A stretch of DNA of 64,000 nt from contig ONZQ02000005.1 in the NCBI GenBank assembly GCA_900312665.1, positions 1,901,077 through 1,965,076 on the forward strand, written 5' to 3'. The stretch comes from Cephalotrichum gorgonifer. Its lineage: Eukaryota; Ascomycota; Sordariomycetes; Microascales; Microascaceae. A program made the position numbers and the translations under genes. Shown in pieces: positions 30,283 through 42,565 of this stretch; the first letter of the stretch is position 1, and each line of letters starts with the position of its first letter. The notes under the pieces are model-generated. The model made no database searches and was not told the origin of the DNA. It worked only from the letters and a program-made list of their open reading frames with translations.

Positions 30283-32634
30283 TTGTTTTTCTCGACTCGG
30301 CGCACTCGGCGCTTGCTGTCGGGTGGCGATGATTAATGGGCGTGGGGTTATTTGTGTCGCCGCGAAGGGTGGCACGGTGTCGTTGGCGACACAAGCGATC
30401 ACAGACCGGCGGGTCGGGTATCGCAGGCCTCACTATCGGGGGCTGGGCAGCATGAGGTGCTCGAGATCTGAAACATTACAAGACGAGAGAAATGTTTAAG
30501 GTGGGTTGGAAAGGGAAAGCATACTTGTACAACCGACCCGCCCCGGTGGGGCGGGTCCGTGGGTGGAGAAACATAGTACGTACCTGCCAACAGCTTATCG
30601 TACTCCGCACTTGAAGTATTTTGAGCTGCTCGAAAAAGTACCAATTATTGTGCTTGTTTCTTTCTTCGCTCGCAGCAGGTGGATCCAATGATGGGTTCAG
30701 GATGTGATTTTTGGGTCCAATGGGGGTGTCTTGCCCCGCTTTTCTTGAAAAAGGGTGTACCTCATGTACTATTTCTCATCTAACCGAGTTCGGCTATCAC
30801 AGTGTAACATAATCCAGGTTCAATGCAGGCCTGCCCTGGGCTGGTCCCTGTCACGACGAGGAATATGTACTTGTACTCCGAGTTTGCACTAGTCATTCTC
30901 CGAGTACTGGTACTGGACGCAAACTCAGGGAGAAACCTGAAGGGCAATTGCGGAAGGCGCGGAGCCGATGTAACCCGTGTTGCAGCGGCTGGAATAAATT
31001 CTCGACATGTCGCCACCGCTTAATCCCCTACGGTACCATTCCTCGAGACCTCGCTTCCCCATCTATGGCAGGGAACTTTGGCGTTGCGAAGTTGTGTATT
31101 GGGAGTTGTACAAGTCTTCGTATATGTACTCCGTACAACATGTACGTATAGATGGACAAGGGTCAGGCTGCACGAAATCGCGAGGGAGTACGCGAAGAGC
31201 GTTCGCGTAATACTTGTCACCTGGTGTACCGATTCCCCATACAAGTACTTGTACTTTCACTAGCACCAGTGGGTTGGGTGGGAGCACCCGGAGCCAAGCA
31301 GGCAAATGCCGAATAGGAAATTCAAGCTGCTGATCCATTCTTGCAGAGATATGAGACAGACAGGTCGAAGCCAGGATTAGAGACATATTACCAGTTATCT
31401 GTAATGACCCGCGCACGCACGCACCACTTGGAAAAATCGCAGATCCCTCTCCAACCGAGTAATGTCTTATCCACTTCTCCGTCGACGCTGACACGGTGGA
31501 AGATGGTGGTTTAGCGGGGTATTGTTGCATCATGTGGCGGTCAGGTGGCTGGGCGTTCTAGCCTAACAGATTCCTCTCCGTTCCATACTGGTCCAAGTAA
31601 GCCGTGCGCGCTACAGTACGCTGGGTGGTTGTGCAGATAATAATGCTTCGTGTGTTGTTGTGCAAGCTATGCAGGCGCGCCTGGCGCATCAAATAACAAG
31701 GGCTGAAAATCATTGAGAGATCAAGCCCGGAACCGTCGGGGCGGGGCAGACAGGGGAGGCTGCAGTCACTTGATTCCATCAATTTACACAAAGGATTGAA
31801 GATCCTCCCTTTTCCCCATCTATTACCTGCGATCGACAAACAGCCTCGGTGAACAAACAATTTTCGACGAACAAAAGCTGGTCCACCACCTACCACATGG
31901 ACCTACGTCCGTAAATGATCCTATGAGAGTGAAATGAGCATGTGTGTGGGGAACGCAGCTCAGCGCGAAGCTGTGTAGGGATCTGATTTGAGATCACTAC
32001 CTTTTTGGGACTTCCTAAGAAAAGATTGGCGGTGCCTGCAAAACACTCTCAAGTACTGGTATTATATGTCAGCAGTGTCTACCCTCCATAGACTCGCAAT
32101 CTCCAATCGCCATTGTCTGCCCGACTTGGTTCTATTTTGTATCACCCTCACCGTCCGACTTTGATCCGGATATACTACTATATGCGGGCGTAGCTCCATC
32201 AAAAACCTGCTTTTCCGGAGCCTTGGTGCCCGCGTTGCCTGCTTTATCCGTCCTGTAGGCCTCGTATTCGGGCCTCGACCTAATCCGGGCAGTTTCCTAT
32301 CGAGTCGCACATCAGCTCCGTTTCAAAGGGAAAATGCAAGGGATATTATACAATCGCATACCGATAACCAAGCCTCTAGAAGCCACCCCACGCTGACGAA
32401 GATACCGGACTAACTGGCAGGGATGGAAATACCCTGACGCTACTAGGCGAATACTTCCCATGGACGTCGAAACCAATAATACTTTCCTACCATGTTCCCT
32501 CATTGCAGCACATACACTGCCAATCCATCTCAATAGACAAACGATTCCCATTCCATTGTACCCCAAAACTTCCGCCCGCTCCAAGCAGTATAGTGACCCG
32601 CTTATGACTTTGGGCATCAACAGTGCTCCTCAGT
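30283..32634. other. Long intergenic region
   Basis: 2.35 kb with no supported gene. Open frames at 31063-31533 and 31558-31896 (minus) are short and featureless. TACTCCGTA occurs at 31127-31135 in a stretch with several TACTTGTAC/GTACGT words. The left part is the promoter of the methyltransferase gene; the right part is the 3' flank of the zinc-cluster gene. Confidence 0.5.
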
Positions 32635-34952
32635 TCAAGTCATACTTTGACTTAGCATCGACCAATATGTTGTCGCAACCCCTTGGAACCCCCAATCCTC
32701 GATTTCAGCAGAGAATTCGGGCCAGCTGGCCTCGCCCGAGTTCTCCCCTTCCCACGTGATATATTCGCCTTCGGTATCCCCAATGACGGGCCATTCGATT
32801 TGCGAGGAGGGCATGTTGCCATTAGAAACGGGAGATATTGGGGGACCAAATGCGAAGTCTCCGTTGGACTGCGCCGGGAAAGCTTGGCTGGCAGAGGACT
32901 CCGAGGTAATGGGACCTTGGCTTCCGGGTATTCCCGGCATTAGGTGAACAGGCGTGTTGGGGTTGATTTTAACTCTCCCAAGACACGGGACTGTGACCTG
33001 GATGTTGCTACTTTCTCCTCCTCTCGAGCCGTCAGGGGCGAGGATGGGGAGCATCTGGCTGATTGTCTCGGCCGACTCAGACGACAGTCGATCAGTCTTC
33101 TCCTTTGACAGCTTCCTGAATTGACCCAACGTCTTCTCGACAAGTTCCCGATCCGCTAGCGAGCTCTCTCTGTCGCGTCTAGCATTGGGGTCGAGGTACC
33201 CGAGAAGTAGGGTCATGGCGGCCACCAATGCCGAGTAGTCAATGTGCCGACCGGATACATACACCATATACTCCTGCCGGAATATAATGAACCGCTCCAA
33301 TATCTCCCGGCTAGCCCGCATGCATGTTGTGCGGTTGTATTCGTACCGCAACACATCCCGGTCCCGCAACAGGTACGGAAGATGCAGTAGTAGTAACAGG
33401 GTGAAATGCTGCACCTGAAGCCGAATGGTCGCGATTTCCTCCAGGAGTGGTGCCGCGGGGCCTTTCAGAGCGGCAGGTATGTCCGGTATCGACCACCAAC
33501 TGTCTCCCAAGGCATTCGAGGTGCGCTCGAGGTCGAGGTCGACGGCCTGTGTCAAAGCAAACGCCTCCGGCGACCCCGAGATGAGGTTGTTACGGTCGGA
33601 GATTTGGCCCGATACAACAGCGTATGACTTGCCTGCGCGCTCGAGGGGACCGTCGCCGGACTGGGTTGCAGTGTCTGCGAAGCTGTTGTCGTGCGAGCCG
33701 ATAGGAAGACCAAGAATAAGGGAGTTGTACCTGTCAATGGAGTTGATGTGGTACCACAGCACCGCCGGGTCGGGCAAGAATCGGGGCTCCGAATCGGAGG
33801 CGCATGACCTCAGGGACGGCCGGTTGCAGCGGTTGATGCCCATTAGCTGAGCCATATTCATGGCGCGGCGCATCGTCATCCAGGACTTGCGGAGGTGGCC
33901 CCCGTCGCCTATGAACATGCTCTGTAGGGCAAGGCACTCGACGCCCTCGATATAGCCAATGAGATCATCGTTGGCCGTAACCGTACAGGCGGAGCCGACC
34001 CAAGACGTAAGCAACGTGCAGAAAGAGCGGCCGTCGAAAAAATTAAGTCGCTTGCGATCGAACGTGGGCGGGAGCTGCAGGAGGCAGATGGCATACTGTA
34101 GGAGGCGCCTGGCTAGGATGACGGGGTGGCTATTGGGCGTGGGGTAGGATGCGGAGGCCAGAGAGGAGAGGGGCTCGGGCTTTCCAACCTGCTGGTCGGC
34201 CTGTGTGTGGAAATACCCGAGGATGGTGGATGCGATGGGGCTCTCATATGCGAGGATGGAGCGAACTTCTGGGGAAGGAAGAAGAGCATACAGCTCCGAG
34301 GACATCTGGCAGTGGCGAGGGGGGCGGCTGGGGTTGAACGCAGTGCTCGCGGGGTCTGGCCCGGACCCGCTCGGGCGGGACGAGTCGGGGATGGAGAGAC
34401 CGCCGTTGGCGGTGTCCTGGTGGGTGGTGGAGGAGACGCCTATGGCAATGTCCTGCGCATTTCTGACAGCGGAGCGGCCGGCGAGGTCGCTGTCTGGCGC
34501 GGGAGAGATATCCGGGTGTAAGCCGGGTTCGACCGGTGGGCGCGAAGGGAGAGGTTGCGAGGGGGCAGCACTGCCGGAGAGGCAGGATGGGAGGAGGCAG
34601 GCGGAGGAATCAGCCCCCGAGTCTACGGGCCCTGTAGTTCCTCCACCACCGACAAGCCTCCCCATCATTTCTTCCAGCCGACCAAGGCTCAGGGCCAGCG
34701 TGCCGTCTGGGGCGGGAAATGGCGCATCCGACGACAGCTGTGAGATGCATTCCGACCCACGGGCATTGCAGTTGATGCACGTCACGTCATCTCCGCCGAA
34801 CACGCACTTGACTTTGCGGCGGCGACCTGGGAATTTTGTCAGGGAGCGGCCTTTACGGCATTGGTGAAGGGTTGCATACACTCCCAGCAGCTGTGAGTAC
34901 CCTTGCGCACCCTGCGCCTCTTGACAGATGTGGGTGCAGTCATGGCTGGCAT
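32635..34952 (-). CDS. Zn2Cys6 transcription factor
   Basis: Two exons (34952-34880 and 34826-32635) with a 53-base intron inside the zinc cluster give 754 residues. The cluster is C-x2-C-x6-C-x8-C-x2-C-x6-C, built across the splice (HSCWEC then RRRKVKC) and preceded by basic residues (VKRRRVRKG). A linker rich in Ser/Pro/Gly follows, then a fungal transcription-factor middle-homology region (YAICLLQLPPTF, SWMTMRRAMNMAQLMGINR, WYHINSIDRYNSLILGLP). A tail with acidic Trp-containing patches may be an activation domain. It is nuclear. Its promoter is shared head to head with the flavin oxidoreductase at 35533, and that interval has four palindromic CGGCCG sites, so regulation of the neighbour and of itself is likely. 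Confidence 0.93.
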
Positions 34953-35532
34953 CGGATTCGGGATTCGCGGAGAATGGCGGCACGATGGGTTCGGCCGAAT
35001 GTCGCAGCCTAGGCCGAGGAGCAAGACTTGATTATCCTGAAAGATGAATGTCGAGAAAAATGACGAGGTAAGAGATGTACGACAGTATGCGAGGGGGGCC
35101 GCGTTGGTGGTATTTATGGCACCCGGCCGAATTCGGCCGAATTCCTGAGTGTGCCGTGCCACTTTGTCTCTTGATTACCAATGTTCTTTAGGCTGGAGAC
35201 TGACCCTTCGCCTGCCAGCGGGTGCTGCTAGAGGAACCAATGGGATTGGGAATTTGAAATCCAATCGGGATTCGGCCGAATATCCCACCACATGGTTAAA
35301 CAATCGACCGACTTACAAGCAGAGGCCACCACATCAACCCCCCCCCCGTAGTTAATAACAACCTGGAACTTTGCATGAATAAGCCGGAGTTCGCAAGTAG
35401 GGACGAGTATAAAGAGTCCAGAACGCCTTCACGTGGAAGGGAAGAAGCCCATCCGCGACAGAACAATACATTGCAAAAATAATATAAAAAGACCTTTTTT
35501 TCCTGATAGACATTATTCGAACCTTCAGCATC
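34953..35532. promoter_or_regulatory. Divergent promoter with four TCGGCCGAA palindromes
   Basis: The word TCGGCCGAA (core of the perfect palindrome ATTCGGCCGAAT) occurs at 34991-34999, within 35131-35143 and at 35271-35280; an abutting copy, CGGCCGAAT, is at 35124-35132. CGG facing CCG with no spacer is the kind of inverted triplet pair bound by Zn2Cys6 dimers. A TATA-like AT stretch and CT-rich leader precede the oxidoreductase start. Confidence 0.7.
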
Positions 35533-37026
35533 ATGACTGCCCGCTACGATTCTGGCGACGTCTCCCCCGAACCGTTGGCCCAGCCGTTGCAGTTCCTATC
35601 CTCGGGTCGCACCGCCAAGAACCGCTTCTGTAAGAGTCCTATGGGAGAGGTTCTGGCGACATGGAATCCCAAGAACTTCTCTGAAGGCGGTGTCCCGACC
35701 AAGCAACTGATAGACCTCTACAGGAGGTAGGTACCTATGCCGGAAAGTTCCCTTCGGTGAATATGACGAGAGAGCTAACATCTTGGTGATCAGGTGGGGC
35801 GAAGGAAAGGATAGCTGGGGGATCATTGTCACTGGAAATATTGCCACCCAGTGGGACAGCCCTAACGCTCCGGGCGACATGCTAATTGGACCCGACGCTC
35901 AGGCCCAAGGAGAACGGTTTGAGAGGTTCAAGGATCTCGCTGCTGGTGCCAAGGCCAATGGCAGCCTCATCATCGGACAAATCTCTCACCCTGGGCGACA
36001 GGTGCTGGCCAAGATCAATCCTGTCGCTGTCTCGGCCTCGGATGTACAGCTAGGTACACTATTCTAGACACCCCCGATGAGCCCGGTAACGTAGCTGTGC
36101 TTACTCTACCCACAGCACCTAATAAGGGCATGAGCTACGGCAAGCCCCATGCCGCGACCAAGGAGGAGATTGCCCACCTCGTCGAGGGCTTCGCCCACGC
36201 AGCCGAGTACCTTGAGAAGGCCGGATTCGATGGCATCGAGCTCCACGGCGCACACGGCTACCTCATCTCTCAGTTCCTCTCGCGATCCACCAACCTACGC
36301 ACAGACGAGTACGGGATCCAGAACACCGAGAACCGACTGCGCTTCCTGACCGAAATCGTGATTGCTATCAAGGCCCGCGTGACGCCCGGATTCATCATCT
36401 CAGCTAAGCTCAACAGCGTCGAGTTCCAGGAGGGAGGTGTGACGCCAGATGAGGCGCGCGAGGTGTGTGAGACACTGGAGACGCTGGGCCTGGACTTTGT
36501 GGAGCTGAGCGGCGGCACTTACGAGAACAACGGGATGCGGTGGGAGAAGGAGTCTTCGAAGATCAGGGAGGCCTTCTTCATTGAGTTTGCCGAGACGGTG
36601 ATTAAGGCGCTCGGCGATGACAGGAAGCTGAAGGTTTACATCGCGGGGGGGCTGCGGTCCGTGGGCGCAATGGTAAACGCGCTCAAGGTGGTAGATGGCG
36701 TGACCCTGGGACGCCCGGCGGCCGCCGAGCCCCGGCTTTCCAGCGATATCTTGCAGGGACGGGTCCGCGGCGCTCTCAAGCCCATCGAGCCGTTTGAGAG
36801 TGAGTTTGGGATGGGCTCGCTGGTGGCCATGACGCAGATCTCACAGACGGCGAACGGCAAGGAGCCGCTGAGGTCGGGCGACCCCGTGACGATGGTGAAG
36901 TTCAGGGAAGACTTGGGCAAGTGGTTCCAGGCGATTATGGCGGATGGAAACAAGATGGAAGTAGTCGGTGGCGTGAAGTTTACCGGGCCAGAGACTCCCT
37001 ACGGAGAGGTTGTTGCTCAGGCGTGA
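35533..37026 (+). CDS. NADH:flavin oxidoreductase (Old Yellow Enzyme family)
   Basis: Three exons, 35533-35726, 35794-36053 and 36116-37026; splice joins restore LYRRWGEGKDSWG and VQLAPNKGMSYGKP. The FMN TIM barrel starts with QPLQFLSSGRTAKNRFCKSPMGEVLA. ISHPGRQ has the His that binds flavin, and the barrel core has GFDGIELHGAHGYLISQFLSRSTNLRTDEYG. A C-terminal barrel strand (VYIAGGLRS, VDGVTLGRPAAAEP) binds the flavin phosphate. It reduces activated C=C bonds using NAD(P)H; which substrate is unknown. It is cytosolic. It is divergent from a Zn2Cys6 regulator, and the repeated palindrome between them suggests a regulator-enzyme pair. No other pathway gene lies adjacent on the downstream side. 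Confidence 0.93.
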
Positions 37027-37680
37027 GTAGGCTGTCTCGTCCGTGTTGTTAGAGCAAATGATGGTCTCAGTCAACGCTCATGCGTAGTGCTTGTGGATAG
37101 CCAAGGGCGGGTCCTAGAAAGACAGTAGAATGGAGTTATGATTCAGTAATGGAGTTATGATTCAGTAGTATAGGTTGCATGCCTCAGCTTTTCCTCTCGC
37201 AGTGGGCAGAATTATTCACGAAAGTTCTAGATTTACGGTGTTTCCGGGGGAAGGGGGGTTTCATAGGACCCAATAAATAGTACTGACTAGTCAGTAGTTT
37301 TGTTCATGTTCCCACGAATGAATCTAAATATCATTTAGTAGAAGATAAATATGAAGTAGAAGTAATGTTAAATTTAAAAATAGAAACAATTTTAGATTTT
37401 ATCCTTCGCCCTCTCCCTGAGTCCTGTCCTGGAACAGCCATAGATCTGGGATCCCCCGGGCCGCTGGAAATTGTCCGCTGCAAAAAAAACCACTTCCCTA
37501 AGACGAAGGCTCGTGGGGACCGTAGTATATTCGCCAGGCCGGGAAACGGGTTACATGTCGTATAGATAAACTAAATTGTATTTGTGAAAATATGTTGTAA
37601 AAAAGAAACAGGGGTGATGGGATGAAGTAAATTGTACAGGCAAGGCGGATTCGAAGGCCGTATCTCGTGAGATACACCTC
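37027..37680. other. Intergenic, AT-rich patch
   Basis: Contains a 19-base direct repeat (AATGGAGTTATGATTCAGT, twice near 37130-37168) and a strongly AT-rich patch at about 37310-37400. No gene is supported. Confidence 0.5.
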
Positions 37681-38760
37681 TTAGAGGCTATGTCGGCGGC
37701 GGCGATTGCGGCTGTTGCAAACAGGTCGGGGAGTCTCGGTTCCCTTAGTGGCGGTGGTTGAAGCGGTCACGGACTTGTCGGAGCCGCCCTCCTCAACGGG
37801 CACGGACGGAACAGGGGCGGCGGAAGTGGTAACGGACTCGTCGGAGCCGCCCTCCCCAGCGGGCACGGACGGGGCCGGGGCGGCGGAAGTGGTCTCAGCT
37901 GCAGTCCCCTTGGTTGAGGTGGGGACCGGTATTTCACTCTCTCCAGCTGGTGGCTCGTTCTCGGAACTGCCGGACTCGCCGACAGGGACGGTGGCGGTCT
38001 CAGCGCTGGACCCATCGGCAGAGCCGCGGATGGTACCACCAGGGGCGACCTTGGGCCCAGGGAGATAGGGATAGGTATCCTTGCCGCCCCAGATGCTGAA
38101 GTTGATAGCCTCGTCGTCGACGCCATATACCCCAGGGATGAGGACCTTGTCACCAGGGAGTGAGGTACCGGTACTACCCATGACCTTTACCTGGGCGCAG
38201 GCGTAGTAGAACTCGGCCCTGCCCTCGTGGGCGCCGTGTAGCGCGATGTGCTCCGCGCGAACGAGGTACTCGCCCTCAGGGATGTTCTCGGGGACGACGA
38301 AGCTGATGTTGTTCTCGTCCCAAACGCACCACCCGTCGGTCTGGAGGTCCTTGGCCGACAACCCCGCCTTGCACGCGAGGTCCTGGGAGACCTTGATCCA
38401 CTCGCCCGAGCCGTCGTACTCCTTGACGGAGCCGGGGGCCAAGCTCAGGTAGACCTGCGCGGGGCCGGGGTGCCGGATGCCGTCGGCGGCGAAGGCCTGG
38501 CGGAGGCCGACCTTGTCTCCGGGCTTGACGGTGTAGACGTCCGTGTCGGCGCCCGAGCCGGCGCCCTTGTTGCACCGGAAGTCGTCCGAGGTGGCCGCCT
38601 CTTCGCGGAAGGTGGGCATGTAGCCGCGGTCGTGGCGGCGGACGTACTGCCACTCTTCTCCGACCAGCTTGTCGTCGATTAGCAGGCCGGAGAAGGTGTA
38701 GTGGGCCGCGGCCAGGTGAACCATGGCGGCGGCACCAAACGTGAAGCCCGTGAAACGCAT
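37681..38760 (-). CDS. AA9 lytic polysaccharide monooxygenase
   Basis: Intronless, 359 residues from the ATG at 38760, which begins a signal peptide cleaved before His20 (AAA|HYTFSG), so His20 becomes the copper-binding N-terminal residue. The second histidine of the histidine brace is His97 (GIRHPGPAQVYLSLA), and the axial tyrosine is Tyr185 (RAEFYYACAQ). Cysteines in WIKVSQDLACKAG and YYACAQ can pair as in the family. After about residue 245 comes a Ser/Thr/Pro/Glu-rich linker with two copies of a 26-residue unit (SAAPxPSVPxxEGGSD). No CBM1 follows; the tail is basic (NRRRRHSL). It should oxidatively cleave cellulose or related glucans outside the cell, using a reductant and oxygen or peroxide. 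Confidence 0.93.
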   Translation of the reverse strand: MRFTGFTFGAAAMVHLAAAHYTFSGLLIDDKLVGEEWQYVRRHDRGYMPTFREEAATSDDFRCNKGAGSGADTDVYTVKPGDKVGLRQAFAADGIRHPGPAQVYLSLAPGSVKEYDGSGEWIKVSQDLACKAGLSAKDLQTDGWCVWDENNISFVVPENIPEGEYLVRAEHIALHGAHEGRAEFYYACAQVKVMGSTGTSLPGDKVLIPGVYGVDDEAINFSIWGGKDTYPYLPGPKVAPGGTIRGSADGSSAETATVPVGESGSSENEPPAGESEIPVPTSTKGTAAETTSAAPAPSVPAGEGGSDESVTTSAAPVPSVPVEEGGSDKSVTASTTATKGTETPRPVCNSRNRRRRHSL

Positions 38761-40594
38761 ATTGCCAGGTAGATACTGTAGTAAAGCGGGAGAAAATGAG
38801 AGAAATGGCAAGTTTATGGATAACTGGATAAAATGTAGCTAGCTCAGCAAGCTTGTGTGTTCACGCAGTGTTTTAAAGGAATGGAATCTCAAGGAAGGAA
38901 AGAAACGAATGGATGGATATGCACGAGCATGAGTAGAAGCAAGTGAAAGGGGAGGCCAACAGTTATAAAATATCTTCGTGAAGCGTATCTTCCATGCCCG
39001 GCTTGCTAGCAATGCTCAACAGCTTTGGAAGTCTCCTTTAGGTTCCGATCCTTGTCATGGTCTCTGCCAGCTATTCGTGCGTTTCGATCGAGCTATGTCG
39101 TCATGCTGTAGGCAAGGCGCTAGAAAGCAATCAAACTTGAAACTGCTGGGACGACCTCCTACTGGTGCGTTACCGAAGAAGCGTAGGGGCGCACCGATAG
39201 TGCTGACCAAAGGTTGTTTCAGGTTCAGGCACCTTCATTTAGCTCAAAAGTCTAGATTTTGGAATGAAATCCAGCCAAACGCAGGTTAGTACTAACCTAA
39301 ACCATACTTAAGGGTTCAGCTTAATCTGTGGTTATTGGTCTACGGAGTATAGACTACACTATACTGTTTCCGAAGATATACCGCACCCTTCAGTGCAGGT
39401 AAGGTCTCGAAGACCTCTCAATTCGACTAACAAGGGGCATTTCCTTGGGGTCCTAAACACGTCCCAGCCCCGGTCGCGAGGACCTCCCAAGGTTGCGTGC
39501 GCGGTAACCCTAATATTACTACATAAACAAGATCGGATGATTGCCAGAAGCAACCTCATTCTCGTACCTCTACGTACGCCGTTCTAACGTTGTGGCTCTC
39601 CTCTCACCCCAACACCCCCTGTCACATGTAAAGAAAATCCCTAGCCTGGTCATCTATCCCACCGCCCTTGTTACTTACGAGGAGAGTCCCCACCCCCTTT
39701 TACCTGGACGCCAAGATATCAAGTTCCAGGCGCCTATCTGCAAGTTTTTCCACGCAGGCCTCGCCGCTGCCGCCGGCCAGCATCAGGAACCGGCATCCTC
39801 CCGGAACTGCCGGGGGCTACGATGATTTGCCTGTCTGGAAGAGAGAAGTATCTCTTGGCGATGGCAAGGGGGGTTCTAGTAGGTAGCACTGGAGGACATC
39901 CACCTCCGACGCATCCTCGGTGCCTCACACGTATCCCTGTCAAGATGGAAGGGGCAGCCGTATTTAGGGCGTCCCTTCCCCCCGGATCCACACACCCTTC
40001 CCCCACATATGATTGCATCTACTCTGTACACAACAATCGATCGAGGGGCTTTAAGATGATCTAACTTCCTCTATCTCCGCCTTGCCTGTCTGATGCCCGA
40101 CCAGAAGCCTATATAAGGTCAAGGTAGCCATCTGTGTGCTTCCCATTTCTTCATAGTAACCTCTGTCCGACAGATAAGGTGAGGGAGCTAATATCTAGGC
40201 TACTTAGTACCGACATTGATCGCGCTTTTGGCCCCCGGGGTGTCCACTCCCCCTCCCTACATCTAGACGAGATTCTCATAAAGCTCCAGGTGCATGGTCC
40301 ACCCGAGCTACATGGAGAGGTTGAATAACGGCCCGGGGTCTAATTAGTGTTATGAAAAGTAGGAGCACGGGACCACAACATCTCTCTGAGCTCGAGTGGG
40401 AAGGTGTGGGAGGGTCAGGGGGGTAGGTACCCCGTAACTGATTTAGCTGAAGTCCAAACTGCCATTCCTATCGCTACAATCTATTACTAAGTTGTATACT
40501 TCCATTCGACCGTATACCCGCCTGTATGTCACTGTCAAATAGATATGCTAAGACAGACCATCCATACTAACTATTCCCGTCATCAACGTCACCC
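38761..40594. other. Long intergenic region
   Basis: 1.8 kb with no supported gene. The right half of the promoter of the LPMO is at the left. TACGGAGTA occurs at 39341-39349, and a perfect 14-base palindrome GGTTAGTACTAACC at 39284-39297. Short plus-strand frames near 39541-39886 lack features. Confidence 0.5.
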
Positions 40595-42565
40595 TCAAGC
40601 GAATAAAGGCGTATCCACCTCACACTCGATGTCGTTGTCTGGTATAACCCCGTTGGCGAAGTAGTCTCGGATGGCCTTGAAGGTACAAGCTGACGGCTGT
40701 GAAATTGAGCCGTGCTGAGAAAATGGGAAACAACATTAGCCTAACTCTCCCCTTTAACACCGTCCTTGTATCCGGTTATAGACATAAAAAGAAAGCAGAC
40801 GCAATGGGAAGGAACCAAATACTTACTCCGAATCCTTTCTGTTCCACGACGACACTCCCCTCGAACGAAGAGCTCATGAGACGAGCAGACTCAATAGAGG
40901 TCGCGGGGTCGTAGGTATTCGCCAGGAAGAGGACGGGGTTGGGCGTCTTAACCTCGAAGTCCCCAGAATACCGCTCCTTGGCCTCGAACGGCCACTGCGC
41001 ACAAACCACCGCGTTGCTAGGTAAGATAGCCCCGAACTTGCTGCTGGATTCAAGGAGCTGCTCAATGTGCGGCATGGCACTCTGGCGGTCAGGCTCCCGG
41101 CCAACGGTGTCACTGCACTTTATGCCGAACGTAGCCTCGCTGCCAATCTCGATGCCTTTCGTGGTGACATCGATATACTCGGCCACCGCGGTAAGGTTGT
41201 CCCTCGTAACCACGTTGTTGATGATCTCGGCGCCAGCAGCCGGTGCACCGACGCTCTTGATGTTCACGTAGTAAAGCGTAAGAAGGAGCGAGTAGGTGAG
41301 GACGGTGTCGCCAATTGCGACGGGGTTTTGCCTGTATTCCTCCAGGACCTTGAAGAGAGTCTCATCCAGCTCCTCTGCGGTGGAGGCGAGGTGTGATAGA
41401 GGGCACTTATCACCTGCCTTGATGCACTCTTCCAGATAGGCGGTCCACGAGCGGTCGGCTCCTAGAAACTGGTCCACGTCGCTATGGAAAATGTCAGCGC
41501 TTAAATATTATCCCAAGAGCGGTTCTAAACCGTGTGTTTACGGGTGGACTATTAGCATTTTCAGGGGGGCATTTCTGGAATCGAAAGAGGCCAGAAAACG
41601 TACAGGCCGGGGTCCTGGAAGTATGAGTGCGAGTTCACCACTCCGTCAAGAATGACACGGTCCATCCGGTCAGGAAACATGGCAGCGACTGTTGCGCCAA
41701 GAGTCGAGCCGTAAGACATCCCTAGATCGAAATTGTGAGAACCCCATACCGACGCCACTCCTGTATCGGATCAAAGGATGTAGGGCCTCACCCCAAAATC
41801 TCAGCAAGCCGTCCTCGCCTAGAGCATCAACAATCTGCATAATGTCCCTAGCCACGAAGGCTGTGCCGACAAGTCCACCTATGTCCTTTCTCTTTTCTCC
41901 GCAGATATTCGCAATAACTGCGCCATTTGCCCAGCCGTCACCAAGTGCGACGTCCGTGGCATCAGCCACACTCAATGGATACTTAGCCGTTGCCAGCTCT
42001 CTCTCTTCGGGAGTGTCGAAGCACGAGAAGGGGATCGTCTTGCCAGTACCACTATTCATCCGGACTATATCAGCGACTGTATTTATGTAAAGACAGGGTG
42101 ATCATTCAAACTCATACCGTGGGTCAAAAGCAATTAGATCGTGGTGACCGCCGGTCATGCTACATCTAATGTCAGCTTTTGCATCTTACCACCTTTATAT
42201 TCGGTATGGGATTTGGGGAGGAATAAATCCCCGTACTTGTGAAGTAGCTCTCCGAGTGCGGCAAGGGACTCCACGGCTGGGTATCCCGGGCCACCAAAGT
42301 TGAAGAGGATGCTGCCTTTGAAAGGCTCGTTGACTGCGGCCACCTTGCTCAATGACAGGTCCAGAGTCTGGTTGGCGGAGGGATCAGTGTAATCGAGAGG
42401 GACACCCAGGGTACCGCACTGGACGGGGAGGGGGCCTTCGAAATCGCAGCCACCCCATTGGATAGCGGGACTACGTGCGTTAATCGGCGGATGACGCTCG
42501 TACAGGGGCTTTGCCATGGCCGCGGACGCCAGGGTGCACTGGGTGATGAGTCGCGTGGTAACCAT
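40595..42565 (-). CDS. Secreted TAP-like serine hydrolase (S33 family)
   Basis: Six exons: 42565-42237, 42159-42118, 42051-41792, 41721-41604, 41481-40827 and 40714-40595, giving 507 residues. The chosen ATG begins a signal peptide (MVTTRLITQCTLASAAMA). The fold shows VPLDYTDP, oxyanion NFGGPGYPA, HHDLIAFDPRGTG, the nucleophile elbow GMSYGSTLG, the Asp in LANTYDPATS, and the His in GFGHGSISQPSACTF created by the last splice. These give a Ser-Asp-His triad of the alpha/beta hydrolase family used by tripeptidyl aminopeptidases. It probably trims peptides outside the cell, releasing short N-terminal pieces. A paralogue lies at 55161-57192. Confidence 0.9.

Noticed and set aside
31063..31533. Minus-strand open frame of 156 codons
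   Set aside because: No recognisable motif, no signal peptide and no splice support; lies in a region with many GTAC-type words.
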